DNA from: an uncultured Bacteroidales bacterium
GTDB lineage: Bacteria > Bacteroidota > Bacteroidia > Bacteroidales > Muribaculaceae
Assembly (NCBI GenBank): GCA_947173955.1
Contig: CAMWHE010000005.1
Coordinates: 1-64,000 of the forward strand
DNA: 64,000 nucleotides
Direction of reading: 5' to 3'
The position numbers were made by a program, and so were the translations under genes. The notes below the pieces were generated by a model. The model saw only the letters and a program-made list of their open reading frames with translations, searched no databases and was not told the DNA's origin. How positions within the stretch are numbered: position 1 is the stretch's first letter; each line of letters opens with the position of its first letter. Positions 56,947 through 64,000 of the stretch are shown here, piece after piece.

Positions 56947-59043
56947 ATGAATCATCGTATCCTAATATCAATCGCCTGCTCCATTATCGCGATAACGGCT
57001 TTGGCACAATCAGAAGCGACCGACAGCATCAAGATGCAGGAGCTTGATGAAGTTATAGTTGAAGCAGCCAATCAGCGCACTTCATCCAATCTGTCCACCT
57101 ATATACCAATGACCCGACAGAAGAATGCCTCAAGCGATGCCATTTCACTTCTGAGCCAGATGGCAATCCCTCAGATCGAGGTTGACCCCATAAGCAAAGC
57201 CGTCAAGACTGCTTCAGGACAAGATGTCTCGATCTTCATCGACTTCCTGCCTGCCACCGCTCAGGACTTGCAGGGTATGAGGACTCAGGACGTAAAGAAG
57301 GTGGAGTATTATCTGCATCCGACTGACCCGAGATTTCAGGGCGCACGCTATGCGATCAACTTCGTCATGCATAAATACGAATGGGGAGGATATACGAAGC
57401 TTACAGCCGACAAGTGGTTCGGAGTCAACCGAACCGAGGGCGAATTCTATTCAAAAATGGCTTACAAGTCCATGACATTCGACCTCTATGCCGATGAAAT
57501 CTACCTGACCGACCGCCATGGCGGGATTGAATCAACGGAGACCTTCCGATTCAACGATCTTATGGGCAACGGCTCGCAGACAGTTGAGCGGACATCCGCG
57601 ACCAATTCTTCCCTATATCGCAACAACAGTAATGACTTCGCTCTGCGGGCGTTGTACAACAGCGACAAGGCAGTCATTTCAAACCGCATTTCGTATAGTC
57701 AGACAAATGTTCCGCACAATGATGCGATCAGTTCTTTGTTTTATACTTCCGATTTATTTTCACCCTCAACAGCTACCACAAAGACTTCAAGCCATAACTG
57801 GGCATTATCCTACAACGGCAATTTCTTCTTCAATTTCTCTCCGGAGTTTTCGTTTGAAGGCGAAGCTCTCTATACATACGGCAAAAATAAATCCAATTCG
57901 CTGTATTCCACCGACGAAGTACTTTCGATAACCAACAATGCGTCGGAAGACGTACATAATTTCCAACTGAATCCTCGTTTATACTGGGAACTTAACGAGA
58001 AGAACAGTTTTATTTTCTATCTCGCCACATCTCAGAGCTGGAATTTCATTGATTATTTCGGGAACTCTCCTTCGCATCAGAAATATAATATCGGTGCATA
58101 TCTGGCCGGAGCGCACTATGACCTGAATCTTGAAAAATGGAATATCGGAGGAGAATTTGGCTGGGTATGGGAGAGAAACCACATCAGCGACAGCCGCATG
58201 AACAATAATTTCCCGCAGGCTAATGCCTATGCCTCTTTTTCTCCGACTGACGCCCACCAGTTTGAAGTCAACTGGCGCTATGGAAAAGATGTTCCGGCCG
58301 CCTCTCAAAAAAGTCCTAATATGCTGCAACAGGATGAACTTATGTGGTATCAGGGTACCCCTACCTTGTCAGATTATTCATACCAGAATGCTGGTTTGAC
58401 ATATACATGGCTTCCTAATAACAAATGGCAGTTGTCAGCCGATGCTTATGTCTTCATGCTTGGGAACCGTTGTGTTACCATATATTCTCCCATAGGCCCG
58501 GAAGGAACAATGTTGCGCCGGTATGTCAATGACGGGGATTATCGCAGCGGGATGTTAGGTGTTTCCGCTACTGCCAAATTCTTTGGCGGCAAGCTGGTCG
58601 CCAAGCTGCGTCCCCAGTACTGGCTCCGTAAAACTACCGGTGCTTACGCCAATACCCGCAATGAGCTTACCTGTACGGCGCAACTTACATACTATTTCGG
58701 CAACTTCTACCTATGGGGATGGTATATGACGCCAAGCCACTATCAGGAGGAGCAAAGCGGTATTGTCGAACGCACTCCGGCGAAATATCAGATCCAACTT
58801 GGATGGGGAAACAAAGGCTGGAATATACGCGCCGGTGTATATAACTTTCTACGCACATCATGGGAATCATCCCGCCAGACACTTACAAGCCCGTATTACA
58901 GCTTTGACCGTAAAGAATTCTCTACAGCGCAGCACTGGCGTCTGACACTGGCGGTCTCCTACACATTCAGCTATGGCAAGAAAGTTGACCGCCATGACGA
59001 GGTCAGCGGATCCGGAACTGCCGGAAGTGCCATACTTAAATAA
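56947..59043 (+). CDS. Outer-membrane beta-barrel protein (TonB-receptor-like)
   Basis: I start at the ATG at 56947 (698 residues), which puts a signal peptide (ISIACSIIAITALAQ) at the N-terminus; an upstream TTG at 56875 would bury it. Residues about 30-135 resemble a TonB-type plug (QELDEVIVEA, then DVKKVEYYLHPTDPRFQG). The rest is a run of aromatic, alternating strands typical of the OMP_b-brl_3 group. No SusD-like partner is adjacent, so substrate import in the Sus manner is not indicated. The stop overlaps the next gene as TAATG, so the two are probably coupled. The gene may take part in envelope sensing together with the neighbouring BlaI/BlaR1 pair (inference). Confidence 0.8.
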   Translation: MNHRILISIACSIIAITALAQSEATDSIKMQELDEVIVEAANQRTSSNLSTYIPMTRQKNASSDAISLLSQMAIPQIEVDPISKAVKTASGQDVSIFIDFLPATAQDLQGMRTQDVKKVEYYLHPTDPRFQGARYAINFVMHKYEWGGYTKLTADKWFGVNRTEGEFYSKMAYKSMTFDLYADEIYLTDRHGGIESTETFRFNDLMGNGSQTVERTSATNSSLYRNNSNDFALRALYNSDKAVISNRISYSQTNVPHNDAISSLFYTSDLFSPSTATTKTSSHNWALSYNGNFFFNFSPEFSFEGEALYTYGKNKSNSLYSTDEVLSITNNASEDVHNFQLNPRLYWELNEKNSFIFYLATSQSWNFIDYFGNSPSHQKYNIGAYLAGAHYDLNLEKWNIGGEFGWVWERNHISDSRMNNNFPQANAYASFSPTDAHQFEVNWRYGKDVPAASQKSPNMLQQDELMWYQGTPTLSDYSYQNAGLTYTWLPNNKWQLSADAYVFMLGNRCVTIYSPIGPEGTMLRRYVNDGDYRSGMLGVSATAKFFGGKLVAKLRPQYWLRKTTGAYANTRNELTCTAQLTYYFGNFYLWGWYMTPSHYQEEQSGIVERTPAKYQIQLGWGNKGWNIRAGVYNFLRTSWESSRQTLTSPYYSFDRKEFSTAQHWRLTLAVSYTFSYGKKVDRHDEVSGSGTAGSAILK

Positions 59044-60113
59044 TGACTAATAACCACCGAATGAAAAAGTTTCTTTTAGCACTCCTGCTTATACCGATAT
59101 TTGTCTACGCCGGAATCTCGGATTGGGACTATATGCCTTATATCAGCTATACGGGTGATTACCCCGGTGAAATGATCAAACAGGGCAACAATTTTGATCT
59201 CTTAAGGACACTATGGAACGGGCCTCAGTCTCCTGACGAATTGCGCGCAGCGGACTTTCAATCTCCGGATACTGCTCGGCTCGTTCGGGAAGGCATGATA
59301 TACAATGCGGACGGCATCTATTATTCTGCCGTACCTTTTATTGACAGTCTTGCGACTGAAAACCTGAGAGCGAAAGCTACCCTGCTGGCAAAAAACATCA
59401 TTGACGACACACAGCCGGAAATGAATCGGTTTCTCAGCATACTTGACAGTGCAGGCTACCGACAGTCAGCCTTCCCATTAGTCCACTCTTTGGTTTTCGA
59501 TGATATAATCTGGAAATATATCGGAGTAACCCATGAAAAGGCGACAATCTGCCCTGCTGACAGTATGACATGGAGTGGTGTGTTCTATTATTACCAACCC
59601 GAAGATCCGGATATTTACGGTACAAACGGCATCGGGTTGGGCAACTCCAATAAGTTCAAATTCGCCTGGGGCAATAAATCCAATGCCTACTTATGCACTG
59701 TATTTATCAAGACTCAGATAATAAATGCCCTCCGAAATGTGTTGAATGATGAGTCTCTGACTGATGAAATGCTAAATGACTGCCGGCGATTCGGAGTTAT
59801 GGATGAGAATGACCGGCTTACAATCCCAATACTCGACGGACAGGACGAAATAAGCAAAGCCGCTAATTTATGGGCAAAAGTCGCTGCCAGCTCTTTTGAC
59901 GATCATTTCGACGGCACTTCTCTGGCGGAGACTATCGGTTGGAACTGCAAATACAATGAAGCAGCGCTAAAAGTAATTCTCTACCATGAGACTCTTTCAA
60001 AAATTGATCGGCTTCTTGATGAAACAGGATTACTTCCTATACCGGAAATCCTGAAATCTGAAATTTCTGCTGATAAACGACAGACTGCGTCAGTGGGATA
60101 CATCACGCTTTGA
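59043..60113 (+). CDS. Exported protein of unknown function
   Basis: Not recognised. The 356-residue protein has a signal peptide beginning near residue 7 (KKFLLALLLIPIFVYAG). The ATG at 59043 overlaps the barrel stop (TAATG); the ATG at 59061 is an alternative start. Residues about 50-95 (DLLRTLWNGPQSPDEL, then TARLVREGMIY) have a helix-turn-helix-like pattern, unusual for an exported protein. Three Cys occur (CPADS, NAYLCTVF, LNDCRRF). The coupled layout suggests it works with the barrel. Confidence 0.6.
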   Translation: MTNNHRMKKFLLALLLIPIFVYAGISDWDYMPYISYTGDYPGEMIKQGNNFDLLRTLWNGPQSPDELRAADFQSPDTARLVREGMIYNADGIYYSAVPFIDSLATENLRAKATLLAKNIIDDTQPEMNRFLSILDSAGYRQSAFPLVHSLVFDDIIWKYIGVTHEKATICPADSMTWSGVFYYYQPEDPDIYGTNGIGLGNSNKFKFAWGNKSNAYLCTVFIKTQIINALRNVLNDESLTDEMLNDCRRFGVMDENDRLTIPILDGQDEISKAANLWAKVAASSFDDHFDGTSLAETIGWNCKYNEAALKVILYHETLSKIDRLLDETGLLPIPEILKSEISADKRQTASVGYITL

Positions 60114-60157
60114 TTCCAAGTCATACCGGGCAACAAAGACTATTATCACATCCTCTC

Positions 60158-60173
60158 AACTATAATTATAGTT
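60158..60173 (+). promoter_or_regulatory. BlaI operator copy 1
   Basis: AACTATAATTATAGTT, a perfect palindrome of the form AACTA-N6-TAGTT. It lies 45 bp past the exported-protein stop and 47 bp before copy 2. Confidence 0.65.
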
Positions 60174-60199
60174 AAAGGGCGTTAAAGTTGACGCTCCTG

Positions 60200-60230
60200 T
60201 TTGCAACTACAAAAATAGTTGTTACTTTTG
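60200..60230 (+). promoter_or_regulatory. blaI-blaR1 promoter with operator copy 2 in its spacer
   Basis: TTTG (60200-60203), a 19-nt spacer and TACTTTTG (60223-60230). Operator copy 2 (AACTACAAAAATAGTT, 60205-60220) fills the spacer, so a bound repressor would block RNA polymerase directly. The start lies near 60237. Confidence 0.75.
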
Positions 60231-60237
60231 CAACACA

Positions 60238-60253
60238 AACTACAAATATAGTT
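60238..60253 (+). promoter_or_regulatory. BlaI operator copy 3
   Basis: AACTACAAATATAGTT ends directly at the blaI ATG (60254) and covers the start region of transcription. It is 33 bp, about three helical turns, from copy 2. The core ACTACA-NN-TATAGT is close to the ACTACA-NN-TGTAGT operators known for BlaI-family repressors. Confidence 0.7.
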
Positions 60254-60631
60254 ATGAAGAAAGCAACAAAAGACCAGCTGACCCCTAAAGAGGAGGAACT
60301 CATGCAACTCCTATGGGAATACGGCCCAATACTCATCAGTAAACTTCTGGAACTATATCCGGAGCCCAAACCGCATTTCAACACAGTCTCGACCGTAGTC
60401 CGTCGTCTGGAAGCCAAAGGATTCGTAGGTCACAACGAAGTTGGCGGCTCTTTCCATTACTATGCAAAAGTGGAAAAGGAACACTTCCGCAACCGAAATT
60501 TCGGCAATTTCATCAAGAACTATTTCGGCGGAAGCTACTACGGAGCTGTGTCAGCACTTGTAGCCGAGGACAAGATTTCCGCCGAGGAGCTGAAAGAACT
60601 CCTCCGGCTTGTGGAGAATAAAGGAAAATAA
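60254..60631 (+). CDS. BlaI/MecI-family transcriptional repressor
   Basis: A winged-helix DNA-binding protein (125 residues) of the penicillinase-repressor family. The N-terminal domain has LTPKEEELMQLLWEYGP (about 9-25) and FNTVSTVVRRLEAKGFV, and the C-terminal helices should mediate dimerisation. I start at the ATG at 60254; an in-frame codon at 60188 lies upstream of the promoter. It is 5 bp ahead of a BlaR1-type membrane protease. Three matching operator sites in its own promoter imply autorepression relieved by that protease (family model). Confidence 0.92.
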   Translation: MKKATKDQLTPKEEELMQLLWEYGPILISKLLELYPEPKPHFNTVSTVVRRLEAKGFVGHNEVGGSFHYYAKVEKEHFRNRNFGNFIKNYFGGSYYGAVSALVAEDKISAEELKELLRLVENKGK

Positions 60632-60636
60632 TATAC

Positions 60637-62232
60637 ATGGGAAGCTTTTTATCATACTCAATCATAAGCGGCCTGATGATGCTCGCGATGTATCTTGCCT
60701 ACCGGCTGTTCCTGGCCAGAGACAATCAGCATGGTTTCAACCGCGGCGTGCTTCTGGCGATCTACCTGCTGTCGTTCATCACCATACCAATCATCTCAGC
60801 AATTGAAAAGCTGACAGCGTCAGCAACTGCCCCTACCCTGTCATTTGACAGTATCGAAATCGCAAGCGGAAATGTTGTGCCGATGGCTAAGCCCGTCTGG
60901 GGAACGATTTTGATCTGGATATTTATAGCCGGCATGGCCATTGTCTTTATAAAGACTGCCATCACATGGCTCAGACTGACTGCAGTAATCCGCTCCGGCC
61001 AAAAGGTCAGGCGAAGCAGCTACATACTGGTCGTAACTGATAATGAGCGGTATGCGCCCTTCAGCTGGATGCACTATGTGGTTGTAAGCCGCCGTGACTA
61101 TGAGAACAATTGCTCCGCCATAATAGCCCACGAACTGAAGCATGTCTCATCGTGTCACTGGGTCGACCTGATCGTTGCCCAGACAGTCTGCATCGTCAAC
61201 TGGTTTAACCCGGTTGCATGGCTGATGCGTGACGAGCTTATGCTTGTTCATGAATATCAGGCCGATATGGCCGTCATTGACGCCGGACACGACGCACAGG
61301 AATATCAGATGCTTTTAATAGAAAAAGCTGTTGGCTCCAGATTCCCGTCCTTAGCCAACAGCCTAAATCATAGTAAACTTAAAAAACGTATCACCATGAT
61401 GTACAAAGAAAAAAGTGGTGCAGGGCGCAGATTCAAAGCCCTCGCACTTGTGCCTATGCTCGCATTAGCCGTCGGAGCTGCCTCCGTCCCGGCCGTTCGC
61501 GCTGCAGTGTCAACAATCAGCAACAGCGCCCTTTCAGTAGGCGAAGATAGTAAAAAAACGTCTGACGACAAAATCTCCGTTCAACGTTTTCAGGTTACCA
61601 ACATCAACAAAGACGGCCACGAAACCGCCGTCACCATCAAAGGTATTGATCTCGGCGAGAAGCTGACTGTATCAGGCGGCACTTTCACATCCGACGGCAA
61701 GACCTTCCGGGCCAAAGCGCTGGATTGCAATATGACCGATGGCGAAGCTACCATCATCGCCAGATTCCAGCTCTCCGGCGAATACAAAAATCCGGCCATG
61801 ACCCTTACAATCAATGGTGATGAGATTCCTTTCAATCTTGAAAACTTCTTCAACGACTCACAGATTGTAGTGATCGGTACAGGTGCTGTAAAAAAGTCAG
61901 CCGGCACAACGGGCAACATTTCATCCGTTGTAATCAGAGGCGGATCATCATCCGAACCCGGCGAAACTTCAATCTATATGGACGGAAAGGAAATCAGCCG
62001 TGATGACCTGGATAAAATCTTACCTGACAACATCAGCTCAGTAGCTGTCGACAAACAGAACAATGCCATCATAATCACAAGTAAAAAAACATCGACAGTC
62101 GGCAACCTGAAGATATATCTTGACGGAAAACAGATTACGTCCGAGGAGATGAATGCTATCCCATCCGATGCGATCAGCTCCATGTCGATCGACACTGAAA
62201 ACAACACAATACAGATCACCACCAAGCAATAA
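60637..62232 (+). CDS. BlaR1/MecR1-type membrane sensor protease (M56)
   Basis: A zinc membrane protease expected to inactivate the BlaI-type repressor when its outside domain senses a signal. The HELKH zinc motif is at 165-169, with Glu206 of HEYQAD as likely third ligand. Helices are visible at about 5-22, 40-57, 89-110 and 268-290. The outer part (about 290-531) has no penicillin-binding domain. It instead ends in two tandem units starting IYMDGKEIS (about 446) and IYLDGKQIT (about 492), each closing in SxxxDxxNNxIxITxK. So the signal is probably not beta-lactam, and its nature is unknown. It is 531 residues long and 5 bp from the repressor. Confidence 0.85.
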   Translation: MGSFLSYSIISGLMMLAMYLAYRLFLARDNQHGFNRGVLLAIYLLSFITIPIISAIEKLTASATAPTLSFDSIEIASGNVVPMAKPVWGTILIWIFIAGMAIVFIKTAITWLRLTAVIRSGQKVRRSSYILVVTDNERYAPFSWMHYVVVSRRDYENNCSAIIAHELKHVSSCHWVDLIVAQTVCIVNWFNPVAWLMRDELMLVHEYQADMAVIDAGHDAQEYQMLLIEKAVGSRFPSLANSLNHSKLKKRITMMYKEKSGAGRRFKALALVPMLALAVGAASVPAVRAAVSTISNSALSVGEDSKKTSDDKISVQRFQVTNINKDGHETAVTIKGIDLGEKLTVSGGTFTSDGKTFRAKALDCNMTDGEATIIARFQLSGEYKNPAMTLTINGDEIPFNLENFFNDSQIVVIGTGAVKKSAGTTGNISSVVIRGGSSSEPGETSIYMDGKEISRDDLDKILPDNISSVAVDKQNNAIIITSKKTSTVGNLKIYLDGKQITSEEMNAIPSDAISSMSIDTENNTIQITTKQ

Positions 62233-62256
62233 CCGTTTTTCATACTATCCTCCCGG

Positions 62257-62289
62257 GAGATGCGGCTGCGAAGTCGCATCTCTTTTTTT
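62257..62289 (+). terminator. Terminator of the blaI-blaR1 pair
   Basis: An 11-bp stem with one G/T wobble (62257-62267 with 62272-62282, GCGA loop) is followed by seven Ts. Confidence 0.92.
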
Positions 62290-62296
62290 GATGCTT

Positions 62297-62788
62297 TTAG
62301 ATACGTGATAGCCTGTCGAGAGCTGACAAGGAAAGCAGACTGACGGGAAGCAGCAATATGGTACGCCGGCCTTTCAGGCGATAGACTACAGCGATATATT
62401 CCGCCACCTCCTGTATTGACACGATAGATGTATATGGTATCGATACCGGCGGTAACTGTCGGAGAGACGGCTGATCATCTTTATCGTCAGTCTCTTCAGT
62501 CGGGAATAACACCTCAATGGCATCAATGCCGAATTCAACGGTATGCGGACGCGTCATTACCGCCACCGAGGGACGGAGCAGTATAGAGAAATAGACGGCC
62601 ATAACAGCAGGAGGGAGGAGCAGAAGAATCCATATCAGTGCCGCTATGAGAAATGCCGGATTTGCTACCGATGCCACTATACACGCGAGCGGAGGCAGAA
62701 CGACAAGTGGCCACCACCTGCCCGCATATAGCCGGAGCGCTACACGGGCATGGGCGGCGGGAGCTACGCTGAAAGGCGCAGTAATCAT
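62297..62788 (-). CDS. Hypothetical membrane protein, PH-domain-like
   Basis: Function unknown. I start at the ATG at 62788 (163 residues); a TTG at 62836 would overlap the nucleoside phosphorylase end. Two adjacent hydrophobic segments (about 25-70: PLVVLPPLACIVASV and AALIWILLLLPPAVM) form a membrane hairpin. The C-terminal cytosolic part (RPHTVEFGIDAIEVLFP, then ISIPYTSIVSIQEVAEY) has the look of a bacterial PH-like domain. The gene lies 22 bp after the phosphorylase on the same strand. Confidence 0.6.
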   Translation of the reverse strand: MITAPFSVAPAAHARVALRLYAGRWWPLVVLPPLACIVASVANPAFLIAALIWILLLLPPAVMAVYFSILLRPSVAVMTRPHTVEFGIDAIEVLFPTEETDDKDDQPSLRQLPPVSIPYTSIVSIQEVAEYIAVVYRLKGRRTILLLPVSLLSLSALDRLSRI

Positions 62789-62810
62789 CGTCGCATCATT
62801 GGATAACGTA

Positions 62811-63686
62811 TCAGATGCGATCAAGGACAGTTGCAATGAGGTCGGTAACGGCTGTCTTGTAGTTAGGATTGGCCTCGGTGTTCATTCGGTTGGCTATGAT
62901 AGCGCACACAGTCATGGCCTTATGCCCCATCAGTCGGCCAAGCCCCTGGAGCGGCGCGCTCTCCATCTCGTAGTTGGTGATCTTGCGGTCGCCGAAGCGG
63001 AACTGCTCAATTGTCTGATTGAGAGTCGGCGACGCAAGCGGCAGGCGAAGCTGTCGTCCCTGCGGACCATAGAATCCGACGGCTGAGATAGTGTTGCCGC
63101 GCACCATATCGTCGCGACCTATACGCTCCACAAGCTCCGGATCGGCATCCACTACATACGGACGAGCCCAGAGAGGATTCCACGCTGTCTGACGCACGAA
63201 TTCGTTTTCAAATTCGAGATCGGCCACTTCATTGCGGCCTGCATAATAGTTGAGTACGCCGTCAAATCCGATAGCTTTCGTGGCTATGACGGGGGTACCA
63301 AGACGCAATTCAGGCTGCAAGGCGCCAGATGTCCCGATGCGAACCATGGTAAGCTGGCGATGCTCCTGTCGGACCTCGCGTGTGGCGAAGTCAACGTTGG
63401 CAAGCGCATCAAGCTCGTTGATCACTATATCAATATTATCGGGGCCGATGCCATGACTCAGGCACATGATCGGTTTTCCTTTATATGTGCCGCCTATGGT
63501 ATGAAATTCGCGTGAAGACACTTCGAACGTACGGCTGTCGAAGAACGACGCCACGATATCGACACGACCGGGATCGCCTACGAGGATTATGCGGTCGGTC
63601 AGCTGTTCCGGCTTGAGATGGAGGTGGAATACAGAGCCATCGGAATTGATGATTAGCTCGGATGAGGGAATAATACGTTGTTCCAT
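62811..63686 (-). CDS. Nucleoside phosphorylase, uridine phosphorylase type
   Basis: Phosphorolysis of nucleosides in salvage, probably uridine to uracil and ribose-1-phosphate. The 291-residue protein has GDPGRVDIVASFF (about 37-49) for phosphate, RIGTSGALQPELRLG, and ITNYEMESAPLQGLG, the ribose-binding Met-Glu pattern of the PNP/UDP superfamily. The NFGD/YE-MES signature places it with uridine or purine phosphorylases; I favour uridine. It lies 7 bp from dprA and 22 bp from the membrane-protein gene. Confidence 0.88.
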   Translation of the reverse strand: MEQRIIPSSELIINSDGSVFHLHLKPEQLTDRIILVGDPGRVDIVASFFDSRTFEVSSREFHTIGGTYKGKPIMCLSHGIGPDNIDIVINELDALANVDFATREVRQEHRQLTMVRIGTSGALQPELRLGTPVIATKAIGFDGVLNYYAGRNEVADLEFENEFVRQTAWNPLWARPYVVDADPELVERIGRDDMVRGNTISAVGFYGPQGRQLRLPLASPTLNQTIEQFRFGDRKITNYEMESAPLQGLGRLMGHKAMTVCAIIANRMNTEANPNYKTAVTDLIATVLDRI

Positions 63687-63693
63687 ATCAGAA

Positions 63694-64000
63694 TTAAGGT
63701 TTAGAATTTATGTCAAAAGGGATTTGCAGTTGGTAGCGGTTGCCGGCGACAGAGGATATCAGCCCCCTCATCTCCAAGCCGATGAGATAAGCCATCAGCA
63801 CATGAGGCGGCAGCGATGTGACGGCAGATATATAGTCGTTATCGGCAGCCGGCTCGGTTGCTATGGCTTTCAGAATGGACATTTCCTCCGGATTCAATCC
63901 GTCAGTGAGAGATGAAGATGGCGACGCACTTTCCTCCTTTGTCCGGCGGGGCAAGCCGAGAGCGTCCACAATACTATCGGCAGAAGAGATCAGCGACGCG
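63694..64000 (-). CDS. dprA: DprA C-terminal part (cut by the window edge)
   Basis: Only the last ~101 codons are present; the gene continues past 64000. The visible part begins near ISSADSIVDALGLP, which matches the linker after the DprA Rossmann core. It ends with a winged-helix-like segment (LPPHVLMAYLIGLEMRGLI...ANRYQL). DprA loads RecA on incoming single-stranded DNA. A GTG at 63969 could be mistaken for a start, but the frame stays open to the window edge. The udp-type gene follows 7 bp downstream. Confidence 0.75.
   Translation of the reverse strand, partial: ASLISSADSIVDALGLPRRTKEESASPSSSLTDGLNPEEMSILKAIATEPAADNDYISAVTSLPPHVLMAYLIGLEMRGLISSVAGNRYQLQIPFDINSKP

Overview
The window looks like a chromosomal piece of a Bacteroidales bacterium, probably a gut Muribaculaceae-like species (inference from protein style, not from a database search). 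The support is an 11-subunit complex I without NuoEFG, a Bacteroidetes-type ATP synthase order (atpD-C-B-E-F-H-A-G), HECLGH-type dipeptidyl peptidase III, DUF3256 next to xseA, the yceD-rpmF-fabH-era-der cluster, surface proteins ending in a YxLxGxR...GlyI/F motif, and repeated matches to the Bacteroidetes promoter (TTG, about 20 nt, TAnnTTTG) at the right distance from starts.

Layout. 1-567 has no gene: it holds two copies of a 169-bp hairpin-rich repeat and a terminator. 568-17860 is one minus-strand energy block, nuoA-B-CD-H, then the whole F1Fo ATP synthase operon, then nuoI-J-K-L-M-N, with a promoter near 17970. 18143-21559 is a large secreted modular protein. 21774-25759 (plus) holds a DEAD-box helicase, a DUF3256 protein and xseAB. 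25833-32425 (minus) holds a glucan-binding surface protein, two SurA/PpiC-like folding proteins and guaB. 32569-36882 (plus) holds a RelA-type (p)ppGpp synthetase whose hydrolase site is lost, a lipoprotein and a Bcr/CflA-type exporter. 36931-44945 (minus) is dxr-rseP-rlmI-DPP III-hppA. 45120-55075 (plus) is housekeeping: gyrB, rnr, a glycosyltransferase, yceD-rpmF-fabH, era and der.

55063-62232 is the accessory stretch. A toxin-antitoxin-like pair lies between two 85%-identical copies of the der 3' end plus its terminator. Next come a 250-nt leader with extensive pairing potential, a small lipoprotein, an outer-membrane barrel with an exported partner, and a BlaI/BlaR1-type repressor-protease pair. 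Three AACTA-N6-TAGTT operator copies lie in and around the BlaI promoter. The window closes (minus) with a small membrane protein, a nucleoside phosphorylase and the 3' end of dprA.

The genes link respiration with ATP synthesis in one transcript. hppA adds an ion-pumping pyrophosphatase, and its signature suggests K+-dependent, possibly Na+-coupled pumping. The most unusual items are the atp operon nested in nuo, the duplicated der terminator around the toxin-antitoxin-like pair, the multi-site BlaI operator, the structured leader at 56204-56468, and the paired repeat at the left edge. No rRNA, tRNA, CRISPR array, transposase or integrase was recognised.
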